Shown one piece after another: positions 43,584 to 54,801 of a stretch of DNA of 64,000 nucleotides. Position 1 is the stretch's first letter, and each line of letters begins with the position of its first letter. The DNA is from Varroa destructor (taxonomy: Eukaryota; Arthropoda; Arachnida; Mesostigmata; Varroidae). The notes under the pieces are model-generated. The model ran no database searches. It was not told the DNA's origin and saw only the letters and a list, made by a program, of their open reading frames with translations. Where the stretch lies: the NCBI RefSeq assembly GCF_002443255.2, contig NW_019211458.1, positions 11,058,402 through 11,122,401 of the forward strand. Reading direction: 5' to 3'. The position numbers were made by a program, and so were the translations under genes.

Positions 43584-46176
43584 GTAAGAGTTCCCTGTCA
43601 TGCGATGACCAACAGAACCGCGATACAGATGGCAGGCAGAGGGCCGAATGGAAAAATGCACGAAGAAAAACAGCAGATCCCTCTAGATAGTACAGATATC
43701 GTTGTTAGGTGCCGGCTGACGCTTTAAAGGATACGTGTCATTTTGCTCGTAAAAAGGTCATATCACAGGGTAGTATTATTTATTGTATTGTGATGGGAGT
43801 TAATAAGCTAATGAGTTGAACTTGACTCAATTTCAGTTATCGTCATGTACACCAGCATGGACGGCGCTTTACATATGTTAAAAAAGGCGCACGTGCGTAT
43901 TAATATTCATGGGTCTATTGAGCGTTTCTCATTAAACGGTTAAGCTAAGAAAGAATACGTTGGTACCGATTACGGAAATTGTGGGAGACGCATATATGCG
44001 TTTCGCTTTAGAGTACACAATGTAGCAAAACTATGTCTATAATGCAATCGTATTAAAGTAGCGCACTTCCGAAACGGGTTTGTCAACCATTGCAATCTAT
44101 TGATTTCTTAGGTAGGGTTTTTTGCTGGGTCTCAAAATAGAACTGATGAACTCGGCTCTTCGTTGTTTTCTGTAACTGCTATGATGCTAACAGTGAACAT
44201 TTTTCCAACTCCTGCTTACATGATACTGCTGCCACATCTTTGCCAGTGTATCCTTCAGGATGTACATTTGCAGTGTTTTTGTAGAAAATTAGGATCACTG
44301 CTGAACGCAGCAGGTTTAGCGTCTACCGACTGCTTCATCAGAGTCAGATTTCATATGGAACTGACCTAAACTGGGTCCTTTTTTTTTGGAATTGCATCTT
44401 CCAGAAGGCTATACTATATACCCCCATTTTGCAACCAAGTGATTGATACCTCTAAGACATTCAGTCAGCCCTAGAGAACTGACGTATATACGCATCTAAG
44501 CGAAAGGAAATTTACTAGACCGCGCAATAACATTTCAATAGACATTTCGTTCTACAAACAAAAAAAATGACCCCGCTCGCATCGCAACGACGCAAAAATG
44601 TGCCACTTGTTACCACCCATCAGTCGCCGTCATCAGACGATCATTATTCATCGAGTCTAGAGCATGTACGCATATATAATAGGTTTAAACGCCTTAATCC
44701 AAAGTACATGAACTTTATATTATAGAGTGGCCTAACATTCACACTACAAATTTAAAAATATTCCAGGGATTTTTATTATTTTTTGTGTTAAACAAACAAT
44801 TCAAATTTATATCATCAAGCCTACATAACCGTCGATACTTCATCATGATAGGGACCTCGGAATGTTTAGAAAAATGTAAGTGTTGTGCATGACGTTTTGT
44901 CACACAGTAACAGAAAATTTACATAATAATAACAGACAACAGGCGGCCTATGACAGGCCGAATATATGACATGTTTTGTTGAAGAGTCACGCTGTAACGT
45001 TAGGTAGGCTATAGTCCTAGATCTTGCGCCCCTTAGTATCTATACAAGGATAGCCAGGTTTTAGTTTTTCAAGCACTTCTAAGAATCATGTGGAAATAGC
45101 CATGGGAACCTTGTGTTCCACAATAACCGTACACTAGCCGATCGACATACATTTTATGGAGAACCTAACAGAACTTTAATTAATTAGCAATGGAGAATTT
45201 CATTGATTAATTTATGTCTTTAACAATGCCTCACTGGCTTTGCCACTGAAAAAATTTGATAATTTGCAGTTATCCATATACAAGCTAGAAATACAACAGC
45301 AGGTACCGCCCGTAAAGAAAATAATTGATTATAGTTACACCGGTCTTAATATGCCAAACGGGACGGGGAATCATTATCCTGCCTTCGATATTTTCGAACT
45401 CGGTTTTTCTGTATAGAAACTCAAAGGGTAATTATTAGTCCCACGTTAACGCCGACTGTTTTTCTGAAACAGTCAATTCATTTATAAATTAACTATATCC
45501 ATGAAACAAAAGAAAAAAAACTGTGACACTATAAACTATTACTGACAATTAGTTTTATACTAATGTTGATCTGTTAACTGGCCACGTCCGTTCTAACGGA
45601 TGTTTCGTTAACACGCTTTAGATCAAAGACCGTTGTACAGCGTAGTCGTTATTAGCATCTCATCGTCGGCGTCTCCGTTGCAGACGGATCCTTTTAACGT
45701 TCAGTACAGCAGCGGAAAGATCAGCGGCAATATTGATCTCGTCTTTGGTCAACCACTTCTACAACTTCGTCCTATAAAACGATGCCCGTATCTCATTTAC
45801 AGTGTGCTATTTAACAGTGTTTAACCCAAAGTTGCCGTATAATGCCATCAGCCTCCAGCTTTTAGCGATGAAGGTCAGATAAGAGGCAATCTGCTTGGGC
45901 AGAGCTCGGCCGAAGGGAAGCCCGACTTCAGTTAAAATTCAGTCTGTGTACATATTCACCGTTATTATTTAACGACAGTTCCGAGCTGTGTTATATAAGT
46001 ATGTGCATCGTGTTGGCCACCTCGCAGAATAAAAGTGTCCGAGATTTCTAATGAAGTCCCTCATGCACATTGTCCCTTTTAGTATCTTTTCACCGCTAGG
46101 TGTTTCTGCCAACAAACACAATATTAAATAATCGGATATTATCTGTTGTCGTCCAAACGCTTACATACTTACCCAG
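43584..46176. other. No supported gene; small hairpin inside
   Basis: AT-rich. Plus frames at 44163-44369 and 45633-45824 lack starts. A hairpin with 8-bp arms is at 45454-45474 (GACTGTTT/AAACAGTC, 5-nt loop). Confidence 0.35.
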
Positions 46177-46265
46177 GAGGACCGCTTGGAGGATGTTCTC
46201 CTAAGGCACCGGAAGGCGCTACGCTCATTATTGAAACACCGAATAATTCTGAAGCGCTAAGTAAG
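46177..46265 (+). CDS. Candidate exon 1 of a two-exon segment
   Basis: The acceptor CATACTTACCCAG precedes 89 bases open in one frame (GPLGGCSPKAPEGATLIIET...), ending at the near-perfect donor AAG|GTAAGC on a codon boundary. An alternative donor GTAAGG lies five bases earlier. The peptide begins Gly/Pro-rich and turns polar. Its phase joins cleanly to the segment at 46341. Family not recognised. Confidence 0.33.
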
Positions 46266-46340
46266 GTAAGCTCTTCCTTTGTTAGTCAATGCTTGTTAAA
46301 CCCAAATCTGACTCGCTTATTTCCTCTGTCACAATCTTAG

Positions 46341-46439
46341 TCTATCCTCAAAGAGAGACTACAATTGCCCACACTAGCGAGACTCCTGTTTGTACCATAC
46401 TGCCTTCCGTCGAAGTCCATCATTTGCGCGTTCATTTGA
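46341..46439 (+). CDS. Candidate terminal exon of a two-exon segment
   Basis: A pyrimidine-rich acceptor (CCTCTGTCACAATCTTAG) ends at 46340. In phase with the preceding exon the next 32 codons read SILKERLQLPTLARLLFVPY, then a Ser/Lys/Cys-containing end at TGA. The intron would be 75 nt. An alternative frame through the same bases stays open to 46522, so the call depends on the intron being real. Confidence 0.28.
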   Translation, partial: SILKERLQLPTLARLLFVPYCLPSKSIICAFI

Positions 46440-46554
46440 GCAAATATACGCACACCAGCGTTCTCGTATCACTTTTCCTATGCAGTAGATTACCGTTGGC
46501 TTCTATGTGTCTGCGACCTTGACTGCTGTGCTCTATTTCACTTTTTTCCAATGG

Positions 46555-46623
46555 TATCGCGCGCGTATTGTCTCAGTTAGGGTGCACCCATCTTTCTGTC
46601 CAAACCTTTCCTCCGCCAATTAT
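46555..46623 (+). repeat. 69-bp direct repeat, copy 1
   Basis: The segment beginning TATCGCGCGCGTATTG and ending CTCCGCCAATTAT is identical to 47502-47570 at all 69 positions. The flanking bases differ on both sides. Confidence 0.97.
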
Positions 46624-47501
46624 CGGATGCGAAAGGGGGTGCAAAGGACGGTCGAAAGAACACTGCATGCACGATGTCCCTTTATATTACTGCAGCATAC
46701 GATGGCTAATATGAGGCTATGTTCGTAGAATCACTCTGGGTGCTCAGATACTCCGCTCTCCTCTACGTACACGTGCACCGAGCATGCCTACAAGACACAG
46801 AAATGTGCAAAACGTGTGCCAACAATGTCGTATGCTACGCCTGTGCTATGTGCACCCGAGATTGCCTTATCCGCTGTCCTCCTCTTCTGAGTAGATTCGA
46901 AAAAGTACGTAATAGTGATATATAGAGTTTGGCAAACTGACAGATGTGGTGTGGAAAAGAAGGCTTTCACCCTGGACTGGCGCAAATGCTTAGAGTAGCC
47001 ATCCGAGCCTTTCTAACATAAGGGTTTAACAACAACCAGATAACAAATACGTCTTAAAATATAACTTTTTGTTAATTATATGATTATTATGTTCCACTGA
47101 TACACACCGACATATGGTAACAATTAATTTACTACTCTATACTAAGTATTTAGATAGTAATACACAACTACGCATCGTCTAACATACATGCACACACATG
47201 CAAAATAGCAAGACGGACATTCGTTGTCTGATAGGTGCTCCTGTAACAAGCTTATAGAAACGCAAATGTTGCTTGGCTACGCTTCCATTTCGCTAAAGAT
47301 TACAGCTTCCAACATCTGTTTGTCATCACATTGCTCGTAGGTTTTTTTAAATAGGTGAGCTTTAACAAACATTCTGTTACAGGTCTGCTGTGTGGAATTG
47401 TTTCCATATGTAATTATCCTTACATGTAACCCTTCTATGAACATTTTTTTTTATTTAAAAACAGTTTATAAAAAAGTTTATAAAATATGCAAGTACGGCA
47501 T

Positions 47502-47570
47502 TATCGCGCGCGTATTGTCTCAGTTAGGGTGCACCCATCTTTCTGTCCAAACCTTTCCTCCGCCAATTAT
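47502..47570 (+). repeat. 69-bp direct repeat, copy 2
   Basis: Identical to 46555-46623, same orientation, 947 bases downstream. No longer homologous flank, terminal repeat or target-site duplication is visible. Confidence 0.97.
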
Positions 47571-48551
47571 AGTTGCCTCGATACTTGATACTATAATGTT
47601 CCTATTATATTTAAGAGAGAGTATGGTTATATAGCCTAATCAAGGTTTACTAAAGGCCACGTCAGGCAACCGATGCCATAAAAAAGTTTAGTACCAAGAT
47701 CTCGCCTATTCTATCACTATAATTCACTTATTTATTGAGAAAATACCACAGTCGAAAACACCTATATAGCTAACCCATCTAGCACCACGAGGTTATATTA
47801 ATGATGAATTGTCTTATGCGAAAAAACCGTCACTTAACAAAGTTAAAAGATGCTTTTCTTTTTTGAAAAATCCCATCATTACTATTTACTTGTTGCCAAC
47901 TTAGACGGTTCAAAGATAATAGTTTGTCTGCTACCGGTGTACACATAGTTCCGTTGCGCAATGTGGAACCACTTTCTGAATGGCCCCGATACGGTCATAT
48001 CCATGAGTTAATTGTACCCTTTTTCAGACCCAACCTGACCGCATTGAGTCAGCATGACTATCATCGTTATGCATTATTCGTGTATAAATAGTTATCCATG
48101 GTAAACTCTGATCTAAGCTCATTCGCGGAGTCAATAACATTATTTTTCCAATTCAGTAGTTAAAATGAAAAAAAAAAAAAATATTCAGAAACCTTAATAT
48201 TCAGAATCAACGCTCCTTTTCTAGAGGAAAATGGAATGGCGTACATAGCCCCGCCTTGCTCTCTCTCGCTCTGTATATACCTATTATCTTAACATATTGT
48301 CAAATGATGTTTTCAGTCATAAACATCAACTTGTTCCATCTCCTTCGTGGTGTCGTTCTGGGTTACTTCGTATGCCATTCATTCGACTTTTTGATCAGCT
48401 TTTACAGCTTCTTAGCCGACTGAGGGCCTTTGAGTGCTCAACTTGTTTCTTCCTTTTGAACCTCCAGTTTCTGTTTGTGAACGATGTGACTGTTCATTGT
48501 TCTTTTCCTGTCATCGTCTACTAGTCTAAGCTTTTGCGATGTTTACCTCAC

Positions 48552-48687
48552 CTTACTTTGCTTACTCATCCCCATTTTGCCATCATGATGCTCAGAAGCT
48601 GTGATGTCTTCTGCCCAAAGTTTGCCATTCTTCTCGGTTCTATGAAAAAAGCAACTAGGGCATATTTTGCATGGTTTGAGCTCAGAT
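48552..48687 (-). CDS. Exon-like segment, 45 codons, Cys-x2-Cys
   Basis: On the minus strand an acceptor (TTTTCTCATCTATAAATAG) precedes SELKPCKICPSCFFHRTEKN, then an acidic/His stretch and a Lys/Ser end at AAG|GTGAGG. Several other GT(A/G)AG-type donors lie within 20 bases, which weakens the precise end. The pair in CKICPSC resembles half of a zinc-binding knuckle, but no second half follows. The whole open frame is 48543-48923 (126 codons, no ATG at its beginning). Confidence 0.3.
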
Positions 48688-48923
48688 CTATTTATAGATG
48701 AGAAAATCAATCTTTTTATTTTGTTTTGTCGTTGTTGCTTTGTAATGCAAGAGCTTTGATCCAAAGGTTGTCGAAGCAGCGACATCGACATATATATATC
48801 CTGCACGGCGGTACGTCCTGCACCACGAGTGGACGAATCACAATTTTTGGCACGTTCAGCCCAACCACTGATAATGAAAAGCAAGCTATATGAAGGATGA
48901 TGTTTATCTGCCGCTCTGGACAA

Positions 48924-49347
48924 GAGTCGTTTAGGAATTGCTTTGTGTAAATTTTTTTTGTCGTGATTTATCAGTATTAGTTAAAAGAATAGTGAAATGA
49001 TTCAACTTTGAACCATTTTGTTTTATGAACTCGTATATAATTGCGGTATCGCTTGTGCTAATGCTTGAGAACTGCGGAGAACGTTTTTGCGATAGCTGTA
49101 TGCTTCTTTTAACTCATGAGCCCCCATGAGTTTTACGAGCTCGTATATAACGAGGCGTGAATAAGACCTATGTATTTCATGCGTCATTCTGTCAACTGAC
49201 GATATAAATTTTTAACTGCATGGCGAGAGTATTCCTTTGCTCGTTGCCAGGTTTGGCCATACGTATTATTCGTGATGACGAGCTGAAGCGATTTGTGATG
49301 ACACATTTTACAAATTGGTTTTGTAGGTACTTCACGTATTTGCATAT
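48924..49347. other. No supported gene; short hairpin
   Basis: A hairpin with 8-bp arms (AACTCATG/CATGAGTT, 49111-49132) lies between two copies of CTCGTATATAA at about 49030 and 49140. Confidence 0.5.
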
Positions 49348-49545
49348 TCAGCTGAAGTCGACCGTCCATTGCAGACCGATCAAGGTTCGCCGAGTGCAAA
49401 CGTTTACTCCATCGGTCATCGTACGGCTTTTGCTTTCCTTGCTTTTCTCATCCTTCATTTTATTTTGACAGGCTTCTAAGTCTGCAGCCGTTGCTGCTGC
49501 TGCTGCTGTATCACGAAAGATATACGAGCAATTGTTGCTTTCCAT
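49348..49545 (-). CDS. Hypothetical ORF, 65 codons, poly-Ala then charged helix
   Basis: The minus-strand ATG has G at +4. It begins MESNNCSYIFRDTAAAAATA; the Ala run is encoded by the (TGC)n microsatellite at 49492-49509. A Lys/Glu/Ser-rich stretch (KMKDEKSKESKSRTMTDG) follows, then a mixed end with Trp before TGA. A GTAAAC donor-like site lies after TDG. Low-complexity Ala plus a charged helix is typical of disordered eukaryotic regulatory proteins. A plus-strand frame (49220-49468) overlaps but lacks this texture. Confidence 0.36.
   Translation of the reverse strand: MESNNCSYIFRDTAAAAATAADLEACQNKMKDEKSKESKSRTMTDGVNVCTRRTLIGLQWTVDFS
49492..49509. repeat. (TGC)5 TGT trinucleotide repeat
   Basis: Six near-perfect triplets. 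On the minus strand they read GCA, giving the Ala run of the ORF at 49348-49545. Confidence 0.85.
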
Positions 49546-49952
49546 TTGTTCGTGAATAGTTCGCTGCTGTCAAGGCCACCTAAAGAAGCTTTTGGTTTTT
49601 CAACCAGTTCGCTGGCCACATCGGCAAGAGTGAAGTAGCGCGAAGTAAGAGTCACTATGAACTACTGCAGAACGCCTGTCAGCGTATCAGCTCATTTGTT
49701 TTACGTTTTCCGTTGTACGTTGTTGAAACTGTGGAAATGCGGCTTACAACAGAAGCACGTGGATAGGGGATAAAACAGCTATCACACCATTACCTCTACT
49801 CGCACCTGGGGCTGCTCCTCAATTGGGACCTATCTGAACTAATCCATATTGTATGTGTATGTATAATATTCAGTACTGAATTCGATAATACCATAGAATA
49901 TGTAGGAACTATTTTGTAAAAAGGTACACATATATAGAGTGTGATCATCAAT

Positions 49953-50126
49953 ATGCAAATGGTACGAAACAATTGCAGTGCTTGGATTGCTTTGAAAGAC
50001 AACGAAGAACATTACCAACGGCTAGCAGGGACGTCGACAGATCTAGCCGATCGATGGGAATGCCTAGATCATAATTACCTATTGCCCCTAAGATGTGCTT
50101 GTGATTGTATCATGCAAGGGCAATAA
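49953..50126 (+). CDS. Hypothetical ORF, 57 codons
   Basis: It starts MQMVRNNCSAWIALKDNEEH and continues with an acidic/polar segment, then a Leu/Cys-rich end (LLPLRCACDCIMQGQ). An acceptor-like AATTGCAG lies just inside (49979), so the coding part may begin there. Four further bases upstream sit in a TATATAG stretch. Cys are clustered at the end. Family unknown. Confidence 0.28.
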   Translation: MQMVRNNCSAWIALKDNEEHYQRLAGTSTDLADRWECLDHNYLLPLRCACDCIMQGQ

Positions 50127-50551
50127 CGTCACCTGACATGCAGAGTGGCATCATTCAAATCATCGTTCGACGACAGCATGGCTTAAACGAGACGCTAATT
50201 GCTATTTTCCAATACGCTCTCAGGGCGCAATAAATATGTTTATTTTTGATAAGATCTCTGGTAGAGCGGCTAAAGTTGCTCCTAATAAAATTGTTTCAGG
50301 CCGGCACTTCAGCTCTATAACTTCACAGACTAATATTATCGAAGAAAACGGTTCAAACGAGTTTACCACTATCTCAGCTCATGCCTAAACTTTTCTTCAT
50401 ACCTATGATTGAATTGACGCAACTTAAATATAGCTAGCGATGCATTTTTAGCTAGCGTTCGACTAGATTTTCATTAAGGCGCGATATATATATTTATAGG
50501 TATATTCACTCTACAAACGCATAGACGTTGCCAGGGGCAATACGGTCACAC
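50127..50551. other. No supported gene
   Basis: AT-rich. The direct repeat TAGCTAGCG occurs twice near 50430 and 50450. Confidence 0.4.
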
Positions 50552-50860
50552 ATGACCGTTATGTCAGCTTGTTGCGTCTTCAAATTTATTTCGACGCGAA
50601 AATTATTATTACTAAACGCCTACGGTTTTTGTCAGCCAGTTGCCAACATCGTTGCTGATGTCTTCATCGTACACTTCGCGTCTATCGACGACAGTGCTAA
50701 GTTTTACTTGCGGATTTTAACTCGGATGCTCTTTTCGTCGCCCCGCGTCGAGCAGCCTACACTGGTCCCATTGCGCTGCGTGGAAGAACACGATGTTCAC
50801 ACGCAGGCCCATAACTATGACCAGCAGCGCTGCGGATGCTGCCTACCCCGCCGGAGCTGA
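50552..50860 (+). CDS. Hypothetical ORF, 102 codons
   Basis: It begins MTVMSACCVFKFISTRKLLL, continues hydrophobic/mixed to about residue 60, then acidic/His (CVEEHDVHTQAHNYDQQ) and a Cys/Arg end (RCGCCLPRRS). The frame is open eight codons further upstream without ATG. GC-rich in its second half. One or two weak membrane-like segments. No family recognised, no splice signals chosen. Confidence 0.28.
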   Translation: MTVMSACCVFKFISTRKLLLLNAYGFCQPVANIVADVFIVHFASIDDSAKFYLRILTRMLFSSPRVEQPTLVPLRCVEEHDVHTQAHNYDQQRCGCCLPRRS

Positions 50861-51368
50861 CATCGCTGAGCACCTACTCGGCCAGCGTTTAAGAGTTACT
50901 GTAATTCGAAATAAACTTCTATAGACGATTCTAGCGCTTCGCTGTTAGACATAGACGAACATCGCCTGCGAAACGTAACGGCCCCTTTGAGCAGAGCATC
51001 ATGTTCGTGTAGCGAGAAACTATCTCGACGCTTCGTTAGCAGCCGTAAAATAACGTCCCATACATGGCAAGTTTAGGAGGAAATAAAGCAGTCAGAACTA
51101 ATAGTTAGTTTTGGCAAAAGGAATGGAAAGAGAGTGATTCGGGGCCGTTTTCGTTACTTCATAGATTTACACACTCAGTTCCAAGCATGCTTTCTGAATA
51201 CGTCGTGCGTCCGTGGACCAGCCATAACAATATCCATAAACATTTTTGTATGAGCCGTAATGTATGTAACGTCCTTGATGCTGGTGTCTTTTTGCTTTTT
51301 GGCCGTTTACCTTTTTTCACTCCCAGCGCTGTCTCATAACAATGTAACTAACATAACAACAGACGGCC
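50861..51368. other. No supported gene
   Basis: Nothing seen; possible 5' flank of the next ORF. Confidence 0.4.
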
Positions 51369-51590
51369 ATGGCGGATTTAGTAGGGCGCACAGTCCCATT
51401 TAACCGAAGGTTGGTCCGGCTGTCTTCCAGTCTTCCACTTCAACCTAATCTAATTCACCTGAGTAGGACCGCTCGTCAAAGCGTATTAGTTGAAACCTAC
51501 TTGTTAAGGCACTACCGGCTGAGAGCATGCCCTAAAGCTTCCAATACTAGGTCTGCTGGCTACGGGTTAATATACATACGTGAAGCTTGA
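51369..51590 (+). CDS. Hypothetical ORF, 73 codons, optimal start context
   Basis: The context ACGGCC-ATG-G is essentially the vertebrate-style optimum. The product begins MADLVGRTVPFNRRLVRLSS and is Arg/Leu/Ser-rich with few acidic residues, the texture of an organelle-targeting or RNA-binding peptide, ending at TGA. If the ATG is real it is the best-placed start in the window, but length and absence of a motif keep the call modest. Confidence 0.34.
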   Translation: MADLVGRTVPFNRRLVRLSSSLPLQPNLIHLSRTARQSVLVETYLLRHYRLRACPKASNTRSAGYGLIYIREA

Positions 51591-54534
51591 CGTGATGCTT
51601 TGCTGCAAAAAAGTTGACGAATAGAGTAGAGCTAGATGTAGAAAGCTACTGCATATAAGCTCATAATGGATATTTGAAATGCCGCTCTGCCCTATTTTAG
51701 CCTATTTTAGGGTTAATATGTCAACTAAATGTGCGCGGAATGTCTCAGGGAAATCTCGAACCTTAGTACTATGATGGGTCCGCTACTTACAACCTTCATC
51801 TGAACCGGTAAACGCTTAAAATGTACTTTTGAACCGTAGATGGTGTGCTCTGAGTTTGTTTAGCTTACTTGTTTATTTCTGTGCTTTCAGATATGACGAA
51901 ATATCTTCATATCCTGGTATCAAAACTAAATTTGGTGTTACGGACGCATAATGCGATAAAGGAACATTGAATCCAATCGGAGAATGAAAAAGGACCATAA
52001 CAGTACCCCTCATTGCTAAGTATCTAGATTATTTGGTTTTTGAACTGTTTGGCTCATGAATGTGCAAACAGACATGTAGTTCATTTGAGAGTTCTTTGAC
52101 GTAGTTCAGTGCGACGTAACTACAGGTCCCCATAATGGCGCAGCTGTAACGTGCTCGCCTACAAACATTAGGAACACGCTAAGGACATGCAAACATTGTT
52201 TCGGTGTGAGAGTCAGCGATCTGAAGCGACGCTTAAAAATAGTCCCGGTCTTAAAGCTCAAAATGTTTATTTCAGCCCTTATAATCCAGCATGATGAAAG
52301 AGTACCAGGACTGAGTTTATTCAGGGCTTAAGAAAAAAACACCCTTCGTCACAGACTGAATGGATGATCAGTACATTAGTTATAAACGCTCACTAGCTGC
52401 CCAGACTAAGCCGTCACTACAGTCACATAATAGTGTTGCATAAAGAACCAGTTCGGTACTTGTTCAGGTTGACATGGTTCCCAGTTATGCTACATGCTAA
52501 GTGGAAAGTACTTTAGAAACGCAAGTAAAACTAAGACAGATATTTAAAAAAATCTGTATGATTAGCAGGCTAATAGCAAACTTTATCCAGAAATACATCT
52601 AGTAACCTGCTCATTAACCAATAGGCCATCGGCGCTGAGTACCTACGTCTTAGTTTGGAATAGTGAGGATTCAGACGTATATTCACTACCACAATTCGTT
52701 ATGACCAATATACCTGTTTTTGAATGAAGGTCCTTCGCCGTATGATCCTTTGCTAATGACATTGACAACAGTTCACTATATCAGCGTCTTACACTAACTT
52801 ACCACAACAACGTAACTCTCGTTTTATGATGACGATAGCTTACTTAAGCGAGTGAAAAGGTTTCGATTTTTCAATCGTTTAGGATATTCGTGTTCCGTTT
52901 GAAAAACAACTATAGCTTCAAAAGTATTAGACCGCTAGAGACTGTCGAAAGCGCGGTGACTGGGCCGTACCGATTGAACATAATGCTTAATTCGATCGCC
53001 GGAATCTACAGGCGAACTGCTATCCATAATATCTTATAGTTGAGTCCTAGTAAGTTAGTGTTACATTTGGACCCTGATTGTTACATTGCACGGAGTACTC
53101 TGTGCTTGCTGACTGTAAATAGCATGTCCGCAGTGAACTCACCAGTTAGTTATCTTTCGCCTTCATTTTGATGCTTCATTTATCTAATAACAATAACACT
53201 AACTACCTCACTTTTGCCTCCGCTGCGATATCGGAAAAAATCACAGTCGCTCTATATATAGTAACCGCTAATGTTCTATGGGCTCACTAATAAAATAATA
53301 GGGTTAACCGTCTTCTGAACTTTCAATGACTGATTGAAAGAAGACGCAACAGGATGAAAAGAGTGTGTCGGTTAAAAAAAGACCGAAGAAACGATATGCT
53401 ACCACGAAACTGTGCTGTATATTCCATAGGCAGTGGCTCGCTCTTTCATGCAATAATATGCCTGAATCCAAGATAAACTGTTCACCGTCGAGCCGGGTAA
53501 TGCGGAACGTCAGAAGCTCTGGATAAACTGGCCACCAGCGACCACTTCCAGATAACGAAAATGATCCAGGTGAAAACTTTTACTCCAATAACTATTTATA
53601 GCTTTTCCTATAACGCCTCGGATGGTAAAGCGTATTATCGAGGCGCATACGTCTAACCCGAGAGACGATGTCATACTCGTCATTTAGCCTTGAAGTTTAC
53701 AACGTCTCGAGCGACGTTCAAGTACGTTAGTAAGCTTCACAAGAGTATTGTAACTTAGCACGCATATTATACACATCCGCAGTATACTATGTCTCCCAAG
53801 GTACTAAAGCTTAGGATTGCACGCTATCACCCCATAGATCGGATGATTGTACAGCAACGGCGAAAATGGATCATTCTAAAGTTCGTGACGTTTACCACCT
53901 GTGTACAAACTTTCGCTGTACGCAATGTTAAAAAAGTTATTTAACTCAGAAACGAAGAGGCGTCATTTCGGACAACTTAGAATATAGGGCATGCTACGCC
54001 TCCACAACTTTATAAACCTCGCATCTGGTATCATTACTAGTAGGTACTTGAATCGGCAACGCTTGCGCAAGGCTCATGTTAAATTGCCAGATATCCTGGA
54101 AGCCTTACGCATAAAAACTAAGTGATAATCATAATGGTAATTTAAATGGTAAAGATAAAATAAATTAAAAATCTATAGCCTATACGTATATCTCTCGAAA
54201 CTTTTTTTAAAATTAACATAGGAGTGCGGTTAACATACCTCGATGATGGATGCCAAGTTGAACGCGGTAACAATAATGCGTGACCAGATAATTGTACCGT
54301 AACACAACCAGGCGTATATATTGTTTAATGTTTCTATCTATAGGAATAATCAGCATAAAAAGTTATTATTTCATAAAACCTCAGGGAGACTTCGCACTTT
54401 TTACTTTTAACTTCAAGTATTCTACTCGTAATTAGGATGTTTATACTAGCTAAACGACGCTTTGCTGCCCAAGCAGGAGGTCTTACTTCGTTTAAGGTTT
54501 ACATCTGTTCCTAGTTCCATATTTTGATTATTCA
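51591..54534. other. No supported gene; imperfect hairpin inside
   Basis: AT-rich with no acceptable ORF for almost 3 kb. It holds a tandem CCTATTTTAG x2 near 51694 and the interrupted inverted repeat at 53309-53346. Confidence 0.45.
53309..53346. repeat. Interrupted inverted repeat (6+8 bp arms)
   Basis: CGTCTT pairs with AAGACG and CTTTCAAT with ATTGAAAG around GACTG; five unpaired bases (CTGAA) bulge on the left arm only. Confidence 0.8.
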
Positions 54535-54735
54535 ATGCGGGTTACTGTAGCTGACAATGAGACCGAAACTGAATGTGAGCCGGGAGCGATTATGTTTGAT
54601 TACTATGATAAAATCTATTTGCTTTTCTTTTCAATGCTCACGCAATATTCGGATCTCACTCTCGCTGGGATCGGTGACGCCCTGATCTTCAGCAAAACTC
54701 AGTATTTCAATAACCCGATAATACGTCATTCCTAG
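54535..54735 (+). CDS. Hypothetical ORF, 66 codons
   Basis: ATG begins MRVTVADNETETECEPGAIM, an acidic N-terminus, then a hydrophobic stretch (YLLFFSMLTQ), then a Gly/Ala-containing segment and a polar end at TAG. A natural composition in an AT-rich area. It is overlapped over about 105 bases by an equally protein-like minus ORF, and only one is likely coding. Family unknown. Confidence 0.28.
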   Translation: MRVTVADNETETECEPGAIMFDYYDKIYLLFFSMLTQYSDLTLAGIGDALIFSKTQYFNNPIIRHS

Positions 54736-54801
54736 ATCTTTTGCTTGAACAGACCTGCTTTCTGATGGTGCTGTCAACGCTTCTGCAGGAAAATTCTGCA
54801 T
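54631..54801 (-). CDS. Hypothetical ORF, 56 codons, acidic
   Basis: It begins MQNFPAEALTAPSESRSVQA and continues with KDLGMTYYRVIEILSFAEDQ and an acidic/Arg end before TGA. A CCTGCAG acceptor-like site sits just after the ATG, so it may be a terminal exon rather than an initiating ORF. The frame is open 18 codons further upstream without ATG. It competes with the plus ORF at 54535-54735. Composition slightly favours this one. No family recognised. Confidence 0.3.
   Translation of the reverse strand: MQNFPAEALTAPSESRSVQAKDLGMTYYRVIEILSFAEDQGVTDPSESEIRILREH

Larger units (their letters stand above)
46440..48551. other. No supported gene; exact 69-bp duplication inside
   Basis: Several plus frames (46507-46728, 46719-46925, 47392-47634) overlap one another and pass through the duplicated segment. 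None has a good start. AT-rich otherwise. Confidence 0.35.

Noticed and set aside
46507..46925. Chain of overlapping plus ORFs
   Set aside because: They switch frame repeatedly, lack good starts and cross the 69-bp duplication; explained better as local low stop density.
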